From Candidatus Iainarchaeum sp. (lineage in GTDB: Archaea > Iainarchaeota > Iainarchaeia > Iainarchaeales > JAAZKV01), in contig JABIDZ010000018.1 in NCBI GenBank assembly GCA_018651445.1, forward strand, positions 1-5,167: 5,167 nucleotides of DNA. Direction: 5' to 3'. The notes beneath the pieces are model-generated. The model was not told where the DNA came from. It saw only the letters and a list, made by a program, of their open reading frames with translations, and searched no databases. A program made the translations under genes and the position numbers. Shown here one piece after another: positions 1-4,652 of the stretch (position 1 is its first letter; the number at the start of each line of letters is the position of its first letter).

Positions 1-51
1 GGTGCATGCGTAAATATTTGCCCTGTTGGCGCAATGACTATTAAAAAGTGA
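1..51 (+). CDS. C-terminal end of a 4Fe-4S ferredoxin (5' end outside window)
   Basis: The gene starts upstream of the window. Reading from base 1 gives 16 residues ending GACVNICPVGAMTIKK and then TGA at 49-51. The C-x3-C-P spacing followed by a short hydrophobic tail is the end of a C-x2-C-x2-C-x3-C-P cluster-binding motif, as in small bacterial-type 2[4Fe-4S] ferredoxins; only its last two cysteines are visible. Such proteins carry low-potential electrons in the cytoplasm. The next gene starts 4 bases after the stop, so the two are probably co-transcribed. In Methanosarcina acetivorans a ferredoxin encoded beside geranylgeranyl reductase is known to donate electrons to it, and the same pairing is inferred here. 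The fragment could instead be the last domain of a larger iron-sulfur protein. Confidence 0.8.
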   Translation, partial: GACVNICPVGAMTIKK

Positions 52-52
52 T
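48..52 (+). promoter_or_regulatory. Weak Shine-Dalgarno site of the geranylgeranyl reductase gene
   Basis: GTGAT matches the downstream half of the archaeal Shine-Dalgarno sequence (AGGAGGTGAT). It overlaps the ferredoxin stop codon and ends 3 bases before the ATG at 56. Spacing suits the ATG at 56 better than the in-frame ATG at 62, and the overlap suggests translational coupling. The match is only five bases. Confidence 0.4.
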
Positions 53-55
53 TTT

Positions 56-1291
56 ATGGAAATGAAAGAAAGTTATGAAGCAATTATTGTTGGTGCGGGC
101 CCTGCAGGATTAGCTGCGGCAATCGAACTAGCAAAAGAAGGTAAAGATATTTTAGTACTTGATAGAAAACAAGAAATTGGTTGCCCAAAAAGATGTGCTG
201 AAGGACTTGGATTAGGATGGTTTAACCGACTTAACATAAAACCAAAAAAAGAGTGGGCAGTACAACCAATTCACGGAGCTGCTTTGTACTCACCAGACGG
301 TAAGAGCGTACAAATGAAACGACAAGAAAATATGGGTTATGTACTTGAAAGAAAAATGTTTGAGAAAGACTTGGCAATGCAAGCCGTAAAACTAGGTGCA
401 AAGATTTTACTTAAACACCAAGTTGTTTCTGCTAAACGAGCTAACGGGATTGTTGAATTAACTGTTGAAGCAAACGACGAAACCAAAACTGTTACAACAC
501 CGATGATAATTGCATGTGATGGTGTTGATTCACTTGTTAGTAAAATGCTTGGACTTAATACTAAACTTGAATTACGCGAAACTGATTCAGGTTATCAATA
601 TGAGATGACTGGAATTAGTGGTTATGACGAGAATCTATTACACTTGTACTTTGGGGTAGATGTTGCTCCTCGCGGGTATATATGGATTTTTCCTAAACGT
701 GATGGAACAGCAAATGTTGGAATCGGGATTGGAGCTTATGAAAAAGAAACTGCTAAATTTTATTTGGATAGATGGATTGCAGAACAAGATGGTTTGAAAA
801 ACGGGAGCATTATTGAAGTTAATGCTGGAGCAATTCCGGTTGGAGGATTCTTAGATAAGATGCAAGCAGATAATTTGATTGTTGCTGGCGATGCAGGACA
901 CATGGTTGATCCTATCCACGGAGGCGGAATTGGAATTAGTCTTGAAGGTGGAAGATTGGCTGCGAAACACGCATTATATGCGATCAAAGCTAATGAGTAT
1001 TGTGACTCAGTTAAAGGTTATACTAAGGATTGGTTTGATACACGAGGAAACGAATTAATGAAACGATTAAAAGGAAGACATTTACTTGAACAATTAAAAG
1101 ACGGAGATTTTAATTACTTGGCAGGAAGCATTACCATGGATGAAGCGCTCAAAATCGGTAACGGTAATTTAACAAAAGCTGAGAAAACTCTTTTGTTCAC
1201 TAAAAAACTTATTACTCGCCCTGGCCTTGTAAAGATATTCTTAAAATTCATGAAAGACGAAACCCGCAAAGAAGGCGGAGTAAAAGAGTAA
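56..1291 (+). CDS. Geranylgeranyl reductase family protein (archaeal lipid chain saturation)
   Basis: This 411-residue FAD enzyme probably reduces the double bonds of geranylgeranyl chains in archaeal ether lipids, acting at the inner face of the membrane. The FAD-binding dinucleotide motif GAGPAG is at residues 13-18, with Asp36 at the end of the second strand. The family's cysteine segment (Cys43 and CAEG at 47-50) follows. YIWIFPK at 208-214 is the signature associated with the substrate pocket in this family. GDAGHMVDP at 278-286, followed by GGGIGIS, is the second FAD motif. Length is normal for the family. The ATG at 56 is chosen for its spacing to GTGAT at 48-52; the ATG at 62 is an alternative two codons later. 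It lies 4 bases after a ferredoxin gene, its likely electron donor. Chain-length specificity cannot be read from sequence, and reduction of another isoprenoid is possible. Confidence 0.9.
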   Translation: MEMKESYEAIIVGAGPAGLAAAIELAKEGKDILVLDRKQEIGCPKRCAEGLGLGWFNRLNIKPKKEWAVQPIHGAALYSPDGKSVQMKRQENMGYVLERKMFEKDLAMQAVKLGAKILLKHQVVSAKRANGIVELTVEANDETKTVTTPMIIACDGVDSLVSKMLGLNTKLELRETDSGYQYEMTGISGYDENLLHLYFGVDVAPRGYIWIFPKRDGTANVGIGIGAYEKETAKFYLDRWIAEQDGLKNGSIIEVNAGAIPVGGFLDKMQADNLIVAGDAGHMVDPIHGGGIGISLEGGRLAAKHALYAIKANEYCDSVKGYTKDWFDTRGNELMKRLKGRHLLEQLKDGDFNYLAGSITMDEALKIGNGNLTKAEKTLLFTKKLITRPGLVKIFLKFMKDETRKEGGVKE

Positions 1292-1336
1292 CTATTTTTA
1301 GTTTTCCCAAGTCATAACCGTTTTTTTATTTACTTA
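1292..1336 (+). terminator. Oligo-T terminator region after the geranylgeranyl reductase gene
   Basis: This 45-base spacer separates two convergent stop codons. It carries T runs at 1295-1299, 1302-1305 and, most clearly, seven T at 1321-1327. Oligo-T in the coding strand is the usual intrinsic termination signal of archaeal RNA polymerase and needs no hairpin. The signal fits the + strand gene; no comparable T run is seen downstream of the acetyltransferase on the - strand. Confidence 0.5.
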
Positions 1337-1804
1337 TTATTTTAATACCAAATAAACTTTATCAATTCCAGGACCTTTGATATTTTTTCTTGTGTAATAG
1401 ATTTTAAACCCTGCAGACTTATAAATTTTTAATGCTACTTTTTTAGTATTGTATGTGACAAGTTTTATTGTTTTTATTCGCTTTTTGTGTAGCCTAGAAA
1501 TAGCTTTTTTTGTTAATTCTTTTCCAATTCCTTTGCTTCGAAATTTAGGCTCAACAATAAGCCAATGAAAATAAGAGCTCCTAACTTTATAATAATAAGA
1601 CCAAAATATTACAATCCCTACAAATTTACCATTTGTCTCGGCAACAATCACTTCTGCCGTGTCATTCTTTTTTATTGCCGATTTTACCGTATCGCCTCTT
1701 GACGAAAGGGGTGGGACAAATTCATTATCAATTATTGTAAAAAAGTGACTTATTTTTTTCCAAGAAGATTGCTTTTCTCTTTCTGAAAGAAGTCTATATT
1801 TCAT
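1337..1804 (-). CDS. GNAT family N-acetyltransferase, substrate unknown
   Basis: This 155-residue protein is a stand-alone GCN5-related acetyltransferase that would move an acetyl group from acetyl-CoA to an amine. The acetyl-CoA loop RSKGIG at residues 89-94 (R-x2-G-x-G) follows the strand FHWLIVEP at 79-86. Asn119, Tyr128 and Gly132-Phe133 (IYKSAGF) are in the usual places of the C-terminal motif B, and VGIVIFW at 62-68 is the central strand. The frame stays open upstream to 2056 (84 more codons), but that extension is antisense to the methyltransferase. The start at 1804 is chosen because a TATA-like TTTATTAA lies exactly 30 bases upstream and nothing resembles a ribosome binding site, so the mRNA is probably leaderless. 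It diverges from the methyltransferase. Acceptors in this family include ribosomal protein N-termini, polyamines and antibiotics; none can be picked here. Confidence 0.85.
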   Translation of the reverse strand: MKYRLLSEREKQSSWKKISHFFTIIDNEFVPPLSSRGDTVKSAIKKNDTAEVIVAETNGKFVGIVIFWSYYYKVRSSYFHWLIVEPKFRSKGIGKELTKKAISRLHKKRIKTIKLVTYNTKKVALKIYKSAGFKIYYTRKNIKGPGIDKVYLVLK

Positions 1805-1826
1805 GACTATTTTATATAATAAAAAA

Positions 1827-1834
1827 TTAATAAA
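1827..1834 (-). promoter_or_regulatory. TATA box of the acetyltransferase gene
   Basis: On the - strand this reads TTTATTAA and occupies -30 to -23 relative to the A of the ATG at 1804. That is the archaeal TATA position for transcription beginning at the start codon itself. It lies 4 bases from the oppositely directed box of the methyltransferase. Confidence 0.55.
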
Positions 1835-1838
1835 CATA

Positions 1839-1846
1839 TTTTTAAA
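1839..1846 (+). promoter_or_regulatory. TATA box of the methyltransferase gene
   Basis: TTTTTAAA at -30 to -23 relative to the ATG at 1869, followed by C and a run of A. The 15 bases TTTTTAAACAAAAAA from 1839 recur, at the same distance from the ATG, ahead of the NFACT gene. The position supports a leaderless mRNA and the start at 1869 rather than 1803. Confidence 0.65.
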
Positions 1847-1868
1847 CAAAAAAAGACTTGTATTATTT

Positions 1869-2603
1869 ATGCCGGACAAACAATTTAACAAAATCGCAAA
1901 AGATTTCTCTGTCGATATTTCTTTTGGGAAACAGTATGGTGTAATACCTACAATACTTTCTATGGTTCCAAATGTAAAAGGATCAATCCTTGATGCAGGT
2001 TGTGGAAGAGGAGAAATTACTCGTGAAATTGCAAAAAATAGTTCTGAATCTATCATAGGCGTAGATATTTCAAAAGAGATGATTAAGATTGCAAAAGAAG
2101 CGGAGAAAACAGATCCGCTAGGAATTTCTTATTATTGCAAAGATATCTTGAAGTTTAAACCAACAACAAAAGTTGATTATATTATTTCGGTTTTTTTACT
2201 GAACTATGCAGAAAATGAAAGGGATTTGCGTAAGATGTTTACGGTTTTCTCTGAATCACTAACAAACGACGGGAAGTGTTTTATAATAACAATTAATCCA
2301 AACCTAAAACCATCCAAAACTCTTCTTGGAAATCGAAGACACATAAACGTTCTTGGAAAAAAAGTTTTTGAAAATGGAGATAAGATAAAAACCGAAATTA
2401 AGAAAGACAAAAAAGCAATCTCGTTTATTCACTACTATTATTCTAAAGATGTTTACGAAGACGCTGCTGAAAAAGCCGGGTTTAAAAAAATAAAGTGGGT
2501 ACAACCAATCGTTTCTAGCGAAGCGATAAAAAAGTTTGGTAAAAAGTTTTGTGAAGAATATTTAGAAACAACTTCCACCATAGGTTTTGTTTGTTCAAAA
2601 TAG
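1869..2603 (+). CDS. Class I SAM-dependent methyltransferase, substrate unknown
   Basis: This 244-residue soluble enzyme has a seven-strand Rossmann-type methyltransferase fold. Motif I, the SAM-binding loop, is DAGCGRGE at residues 42-49. The acidic residue ending strand 2 is Asp66 (GVDIS), which should bind the SAM ribose. Asp92 (CKDILKF) is the usual adenine-contacting acid, and VDYIISVFLL from 102 is motif IV. The C-terminal part, with AEKAGF, then a KKFCEEYLETTSTIGF segment, resembles small-molecule methyltransferases of the Methyltransf_11/25 type, as recalled rather than searched. An in-frame ATG at 1803 would add 22 residues (AT-rich spacer translated as Lys, Asn, Ile, Leu), but the TATA box at 1839 favours 1869. 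It diverges from the acetyltransferase and is followed 45 bases later by the NFACT gene, which has its own promoter. The substrate could be a lipid, cofactor or metabolite. Confidence 0.88.
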   Translation: MPDKQFNKIAKDFSVDISFGKQYGVIPTILSMVPNVKGSILDAGCGRGEITREIAKNSSESIIGVDISKEMIKIAKEAEKTDPLGISYYCKDILKFKPTTKVDYIISVFLLNYAENERDLRKMFTVFSESLTNDGKCFIITINPNLKPSKTLLGNRRHINVLGKKVFENGDKIKTEIKKDKKAISFIHYYYSKDVYEDAAEKAGFKKIKWVQPIVSSEAIKKFGKKFCEEYLETTSTIGFVCSK

Positions 2604-2605
2604 GC

Positions 2606-2625
2606 TTAAAAACAATCGTTTTTAA
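2606..2625. repeat. 8-bp inverted repeat between methyltransferase and NFACT genes
   Basis: TTAAAAAC (2606-2613) and GTTTTTAA (2618-2625) are perfect inverted copies around the 4-base loop AATC, beginning 3 bases after the methyltransferase stop. The right arm is also most of the NFACT TATA box. It could be a weak hairpin plus T run ending the methyltransferase transcript, a symmetric promoter element, or a chance result of AT richness. Confidence 0.4.
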
Positions 2626-2626
2626 A
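2619..2626 (+). promoter_or_regulatory. TATA box of the NFACT gene
   Basis: TTTTTAAA at -30 to -23 relative to the ATG at 2649. The 15 bases from 2619 (TTTTTAAACAAAAAA) are identical to those at 1839-1853. No Shine-Dalgarno sequence lies before the ATG, so a leaderless mRNA is expected. Confidence 0.65.
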
Positions 2627-2648
2627 CAAAAAACAACATTAGTTAGAT

Positions 2649-3713
2649 ATGGATTTTGCTATAAGTAACTTGGCTTTGAAGCATTTAGTTGAAGAAATGC
2701 AGTTCTTCGTAAACGGTTTTGTGAATAAAGTACAGACTAGCGAAGACGGATTATTGAAAATGAAGATTCATACTAAAGCGGGCGATAAGACAATTATTAT
2801 TACAAAAAATGCTTTTTTTCTTTCACAGAAAAGTGTTCCTGCAAAACAAAACCCGGGTGGTTTCTCAGCATTTTTGAAAAAGTTTTTGTTTAACCAAAGA
2901 ATCATTTCAATTACACAAAAAGGACTTGACAGAATTGTTTTACTTGAGTTTCCAGACGTTATTTTAGTACTCGAATTATTTGCGAAAGGAAATATTATTT
3001 TGATTGATCGTGAGAACAAGATTCTCAAAGCGATGCGAAAAGAGAAGTGGAAAGATAGAACACTTGCTATTGGCGAAATATATGTGTTTCCTAGTTCGAA
3101 AGGGATTAATCCACTTGACGCAAAAGAAAAAGACTTTTTGAAAGACTTAAAATCGAATAAAAAGACTTTTTTTGGAGGCGTTGTAGAACTATTGAATGTT
3201 TCTCCAGGACTCGTTGAATTTGTATTTGACAAGAATAAATTAGATAAACAAATGATTGCTAGCAAGGTTAACGCAAAAGACGCAAAAACCGTACTAAAAG
3301 AACTACAGAAGATTTATTCTAAGAAAAGCAAAGACGCATTTGTTTCAAATAAAGTTATTTACTCTGTTGATATTGGAAAAGAGAAGGAACAAGTGTTTGC
3401 TAGCGTTGGAGATGCAGTATACCAACTTGAAGAAAGCAAAGAAGAGAAAGTAATTAAACCAAAAAAGAAGAAAACAAAGGAAATTGATTGGGATGCAGAA
3501 ACAAAGAAATGTGAACAACAAGAGATTGAGTTCAAAGAACAAGGTGAATATGTTTACTTGAAGTACAATCAAATAAAAGAAATTCTCGACGCGGTTAAAA
3601 AAGGAGAATCTAAGGGACTTTGCGAAAAAGAAATAATAAAAAAGATTAACTCTGTTCAGCCTGTGATCAAAGAGTTAAACTTCAAGGATAAAAAGATTAA
3701 AATTAATATTTAA
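2649..3713 (+). CDS. NFACT family (Rqc2/RqcH-like) protein lacking the NFACT-R domain
   Basis: This 354-residue protein belongs to the family that recognises stalled large ribosomal subunits and, in bacteria and eukaryotes, directs tailing of the stuck peptide. The NFACT-N domain covers about residues 1-150 and includes Asp94-Arg95 (GLDRIVLLEF), at the place of the Asp-Arg pair needed for RqcH activity. A helix-hairpin-helix-like stretch starts near 182 (LNVSPGL). Then come a DAVYQLEE segment, a lysine-rich linker near 270 and the first coiled-coil helix at about 282-318. The reading stops at 354 in what looks like the start of the middle domain (IKELNFKDKKIKINI). Full-length relatives have roughly 550-700 residues, continuing with a second coiled-coil helix and NFACT-R (DUF814). 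Those parts are absent, and the next gene is intact and on the other strand. Ribosome binding may remain without full function, or a second gene may supply the missing half. Confidence 0.85.
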   Translation: MDFAISNLALKHLVEEMQFFVNGFVNKVQTSEDGLLKMKIHTKAGDKTIIITKNAFFLSQKSVPAKQNPGGFSAFLKKFLFNQRIISITQKGLDRIVLLEFPDVILVLELFAKGNIILIDRENKILKAMRKEKWKDRTLAIGEIYVFPSSKGINPLDAKEKDFLKDLKSNKKTFFGGVVELLNVSPGLVEFVFDKNKLDKQMIASKVNAKDAKTVLKELQKIYSKKSKDAFVSNKVIYSVDIGKEKEQVFASVGDAVYQLEESKEEKVIKPKKKKTKEIDWDAETKKCEQQEIEFKEQGEYVYLKYNQIKEILDAVKKGESKGLCEKEIIKKINSVQPVIKELNFKDKKIKINI

Positions 3714-3719
3714 TCTTTT
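3691..3719. terminator. Bidirectional hairpin/oligo-T terminator over two stop codons
   Basis: AAAAGATTAAA (3691-3701) and TTTAATCTTTT (3709-3719) are perfect 11-bp inverted copies around a 7-base loop. Read on either strand the hairpin ends in TTTT, so it can terminate both convergent transcripts. The stop codons of NFACT (3711-3713) and of the PRC-barrel gene (complement of 3710-3712) lie in the right arm. The structure is seen directly; terminator activity is inferred. Confidence 0.6.
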
Positions 3720-3985
3720 CCGGAAACTTCTTCGATTAATTCTCTTTCATCAACAATGAATACGTCGCTAACTGCGGTAACTGCTGAATAAGGGATTTCG
3801 ATTATTTTTCCTAGTTTGCTTGACTTTGAAAGAACTTTAGAATTTCTGTCAATCTCTACAACCAAACTTTCGATGTCGCCACCAAGCTCTGAAACAACCA
3901 TGTCAGAAAGCTTACCAACTTCATCTCCTCTATTTGTAATAACTCTTTTCGAAGCTAATTGTCTTGCAATTGTGTATTTATACAT
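3710..3985 (-). CDS. Small PRC-barrel domain protein
   Basis: This 91-residue protein is a single PRC-barrel. The pattern is typical: a first strand with a Lys-Arg-Val turn (ASKRVIT, about 11-17), the turn GDEVGKLSDMVV (20-31), then a conserved central strand IESLVVEID (38-46). IPYSAVTAVSDVFIVD (64-79) closes the barrel, followed by a short acidic tail. There is no signal peptide or membrane segment, so it is cytoplasmic. Small archaeal PRC-barrel proteins are widespread; haloarchaeal ones (CdpB1, CdpB2) work in cell division with SepF and FtsZ, and others may bind RNA-processing or ribosome-linked proteins. A division role here is only a hypothesis because no division gene is visible. The ATG at 3985 is fixed by a good Shine-Dalgarno site 6 bases away. 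It converges on NFACT with a 4-base overlap. Confidence 0.85.
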   Translation of the reverse strand: MYKYTIARQLASKRVITNRGDEVGKLSDMVVSELGGDIESLVVEIDRNSKVLSKSSKLGKIIEIPYSAVTAVSDVFIVDERELIEEVSGKD

Positions 3986-3991
3986 TCATAA

Positions 3992-3998
3992 CACCTTT
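3992..3998 (-). promoter_or_regulatory. Shine-Dalgarno site of the PRC-barrel gene
   Basis: On the - strand this reads AAAGGTG, six bases before the ATG at 3985. It is the only strong Shine-Dalgarno match ahead of a gene in the window and decides this start. Confidence 0.6.
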
Positions 3999-4023
3999 CG
4001 ATAATAATAGAAAGGCTAACTAC

Positions 4024-4031
4024 TTTATAAA
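4024..4031 (-). promoter_or_regulatory. Palindromic TATA box upstream of the PRC-barrel gene
   Basis: TTTATAAA reads the same on both strands. On the - strand it lies at -46 to -39 relative to the ATG at 3985. With the box-to-start distance seen in the other genes here, transcription would begin near 4001 and give a leader of about 16 bases carrying the AAAGGTG site. On the + strand the same box could drive the doubtful small ORF. Confidence 0.5.
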
Positions 4032-4077
4032 TATTTCTCCAAAATTAATTCTGAAAACGGTACGTTATGTATATGAG

Positions 4078-4263
4078 GTGGTTTTTACTAAATTACCTGA
4101 AGAATACGCAAAGCTAGAAAAACTGGAAATACAAAATACATTGCTCCGCAAGCGTGCTAGAGATGAAGAAGAACCCCAATTAGACATAATTATTGTATTG
4201 CACAATAGTAAAGATACTACTCCGATACCAATACGTGAGAGCATTGTGAGAAAGATTTTTTAA
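4078..4263 (+). CDS. Possible small charged protein, no ATG start (doubtful)
   Basis: This frame is not recognised. From a GTG at 4078 it encodes 61 residues: a charged, helix-prone first half (PEEYAKLEKLE, then KRARDEEE), a hydrophobic strand LDIIIVLH and a basic end. Composition looks protein-like, and this is the only coding candidate in the roughly 300 bases between the PRC-barrel gene and the membrane protein gene. The start is unclear. The frame's only upstream ATG (3964) lies antisense inside the PRC-barrel gene. The GTG has no convincing ribosome site, and TTG at 4141 would leave 40 residues. Two ATGs at 4067 and 4073 are in another frame that stops at 4117; one extra T in the T run at 4082-4086 would join them to this frame. 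It may be a real small gene, a broken gene or chance. Confidence 0.35.
   Translation: MVFTKLPEEYAKLEKLEIQNTLLRKRARDEEEPQLDIIIVLHNSKDTTPIPIRESIVRKIF
4256..4263 (+). promoter_or_regulatory. TATA-like box of the small membrane protein gene
   Basis: TTTTTTAA at -30 to -23 relative to the ATG at 4286, overlapping the stop codon of the doubtful ORF. The AGGA-like stretch at 4265-4270 is 16 or more bases from the ATG, too far for normal ribosome binding, so a leaderless mRNA is favoured. Confidence 0.45.
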
Positions 4264-4285
4264 TGAGGAAGAACATTCTAGTGTT

Positions 4286-4579
4286 ATGAGTTTAGCAGAT
4301 CCGGATGAAGAATACGAAGACCTTGTCCCTAAACGACGCGGAAAGGGACGATTAAGCGGTGCACGGAGTAAAGCAAAATTGTTTTTAGTAATCCTTGTAA
4401 TCGGAATCATTATCGGAATTGCGTTTGGACATTATTATGTTGAACCATTAATCGGTTCGATCACAGAGAATACGTGCAGTAGTTGTCTTGAAACAAGAGA
4501 TTTACTATCACAAGAAAACAATTGTTTATACCAAGTTGTTCCAGACGCACAAAGTGCATTACAAAATTGTACAACCTAA
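4286..4579 (+). CDS. Small single-span membrane protein with four extracellular cysteines
   Basis: This 97-residue protein is not recognised. An acidic N-terminus (residues 5-12, DPDEEYED) is followed by a strongly basic stretch at 16-31 and then one hydrophobic helix at about 32-48. After GHYYVEP comes a polar C-terminal tail with Cys64, Cys67 (CSSC), Cys80 and Cys95. By the positive-inside rule the N-terminus is cytoplasmic and the tail outside. The basic N-terminal patch could contact nucleic acid, acidic partners or lipid heads. Four cysteines in about 34 outer residues suggest two disulfides or a metal site. The start at 4286 is supported by the TATA-like box 30 bases upstream. The next gene, 73 bases downstream, also codes for an exported cysteine-containing protein, so they may act together, though each seems to have its own promoter. 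Confidence 0.7.
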   Translation: MSLADPDEEYEDLVPKRRGKGRLSGARSKAKLFLVILVIGIIIGIAFGHYYVEPLIGSITENTCSSCLETRDLLSQENNCLYQVVPDAQSALQNCTT

Positions 4580-4613
4580 ACAAATTAATCTACTTAGACA
4601 TTTGACGAAAACA

Positions 4614-4621
4614 AGTTAACT
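4614..4621. repeat. 8-bp palindrome just upstream of a TATA box
   Basis: AGTTAACT is a perfect palindrome one base before the TATA box of the exported protein gene, over the expected TFB recognition element. A regulator bound here would block the promoter. Eight-base palindromes are not rare in AT-rich DNA, so operator function is only a suggestion. Confidence 0.2.
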
Positions 4622-4622
4622 C

Positions 4623-4629
4623 TTTTAAA
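4623..4629 (+). promoter_or_regulatory. TATA box of the exported protein gene
   Basis: TTTTAAA at -30 to -24 relative to the ATG at 4653, preceded by C and followed by GC. No Shine-Dalgarno sequence lies close to the ATG, again fitting a leaderless mRNA. Confidence 0.55.
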
Positions 4630-4652
4630 GCAACAGAAGAAAAAAAGTTGTT

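Noticed and set aside
1803..1868. Earlier methyltransferase start at 1803
   Set aside because: The extra 22 residues are translated AT-rich spacer that contains the TATA boxes of both divergent genes. A box at -30 supports 1869.
1805..2056. Upstream extension of the acetyltransferase frame to an ATG at 2056 (84 extra codons)
   Set aside because: It runs antisense through the methyltransferase 5' half, including its SAM-binding motif. The GNAT fold is complete from 1804, which has a TATA box 30 bases upstream.
2768..3265. Minus-strand open frame of 165 codons within the NFACT gene
   Set aside because: It is wholly antisense to a clearly conserved NFACT-N domain. Its Phe, Ser and Asn rich product is what an AT-rich coding strand gives in reverse.
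3964..4077. ATG at 3964 as the start of the small + strand ORF
   Set aside because: It lies antisense inside the 5' end of the PRC-barrel gene, and the frame passes through that gene's ribosome site and TATA box. The residues are not protein-like until about 4078.
4180..4410. Minus-strand open frame of 76 codons
   Set aside because: It is antisense to the better supported membrane protein gene and has a composition (Ser, Arg, Pro) typical of reverse-strand reading. No promoter or ribosome site is seen.
4453..4467. GGTTCGATCAC resembling a tRNA T-loop
   Set aside because: No matching acceptor, D or anticodon arms surround it, and it lies inside the membrane protein coding frame.
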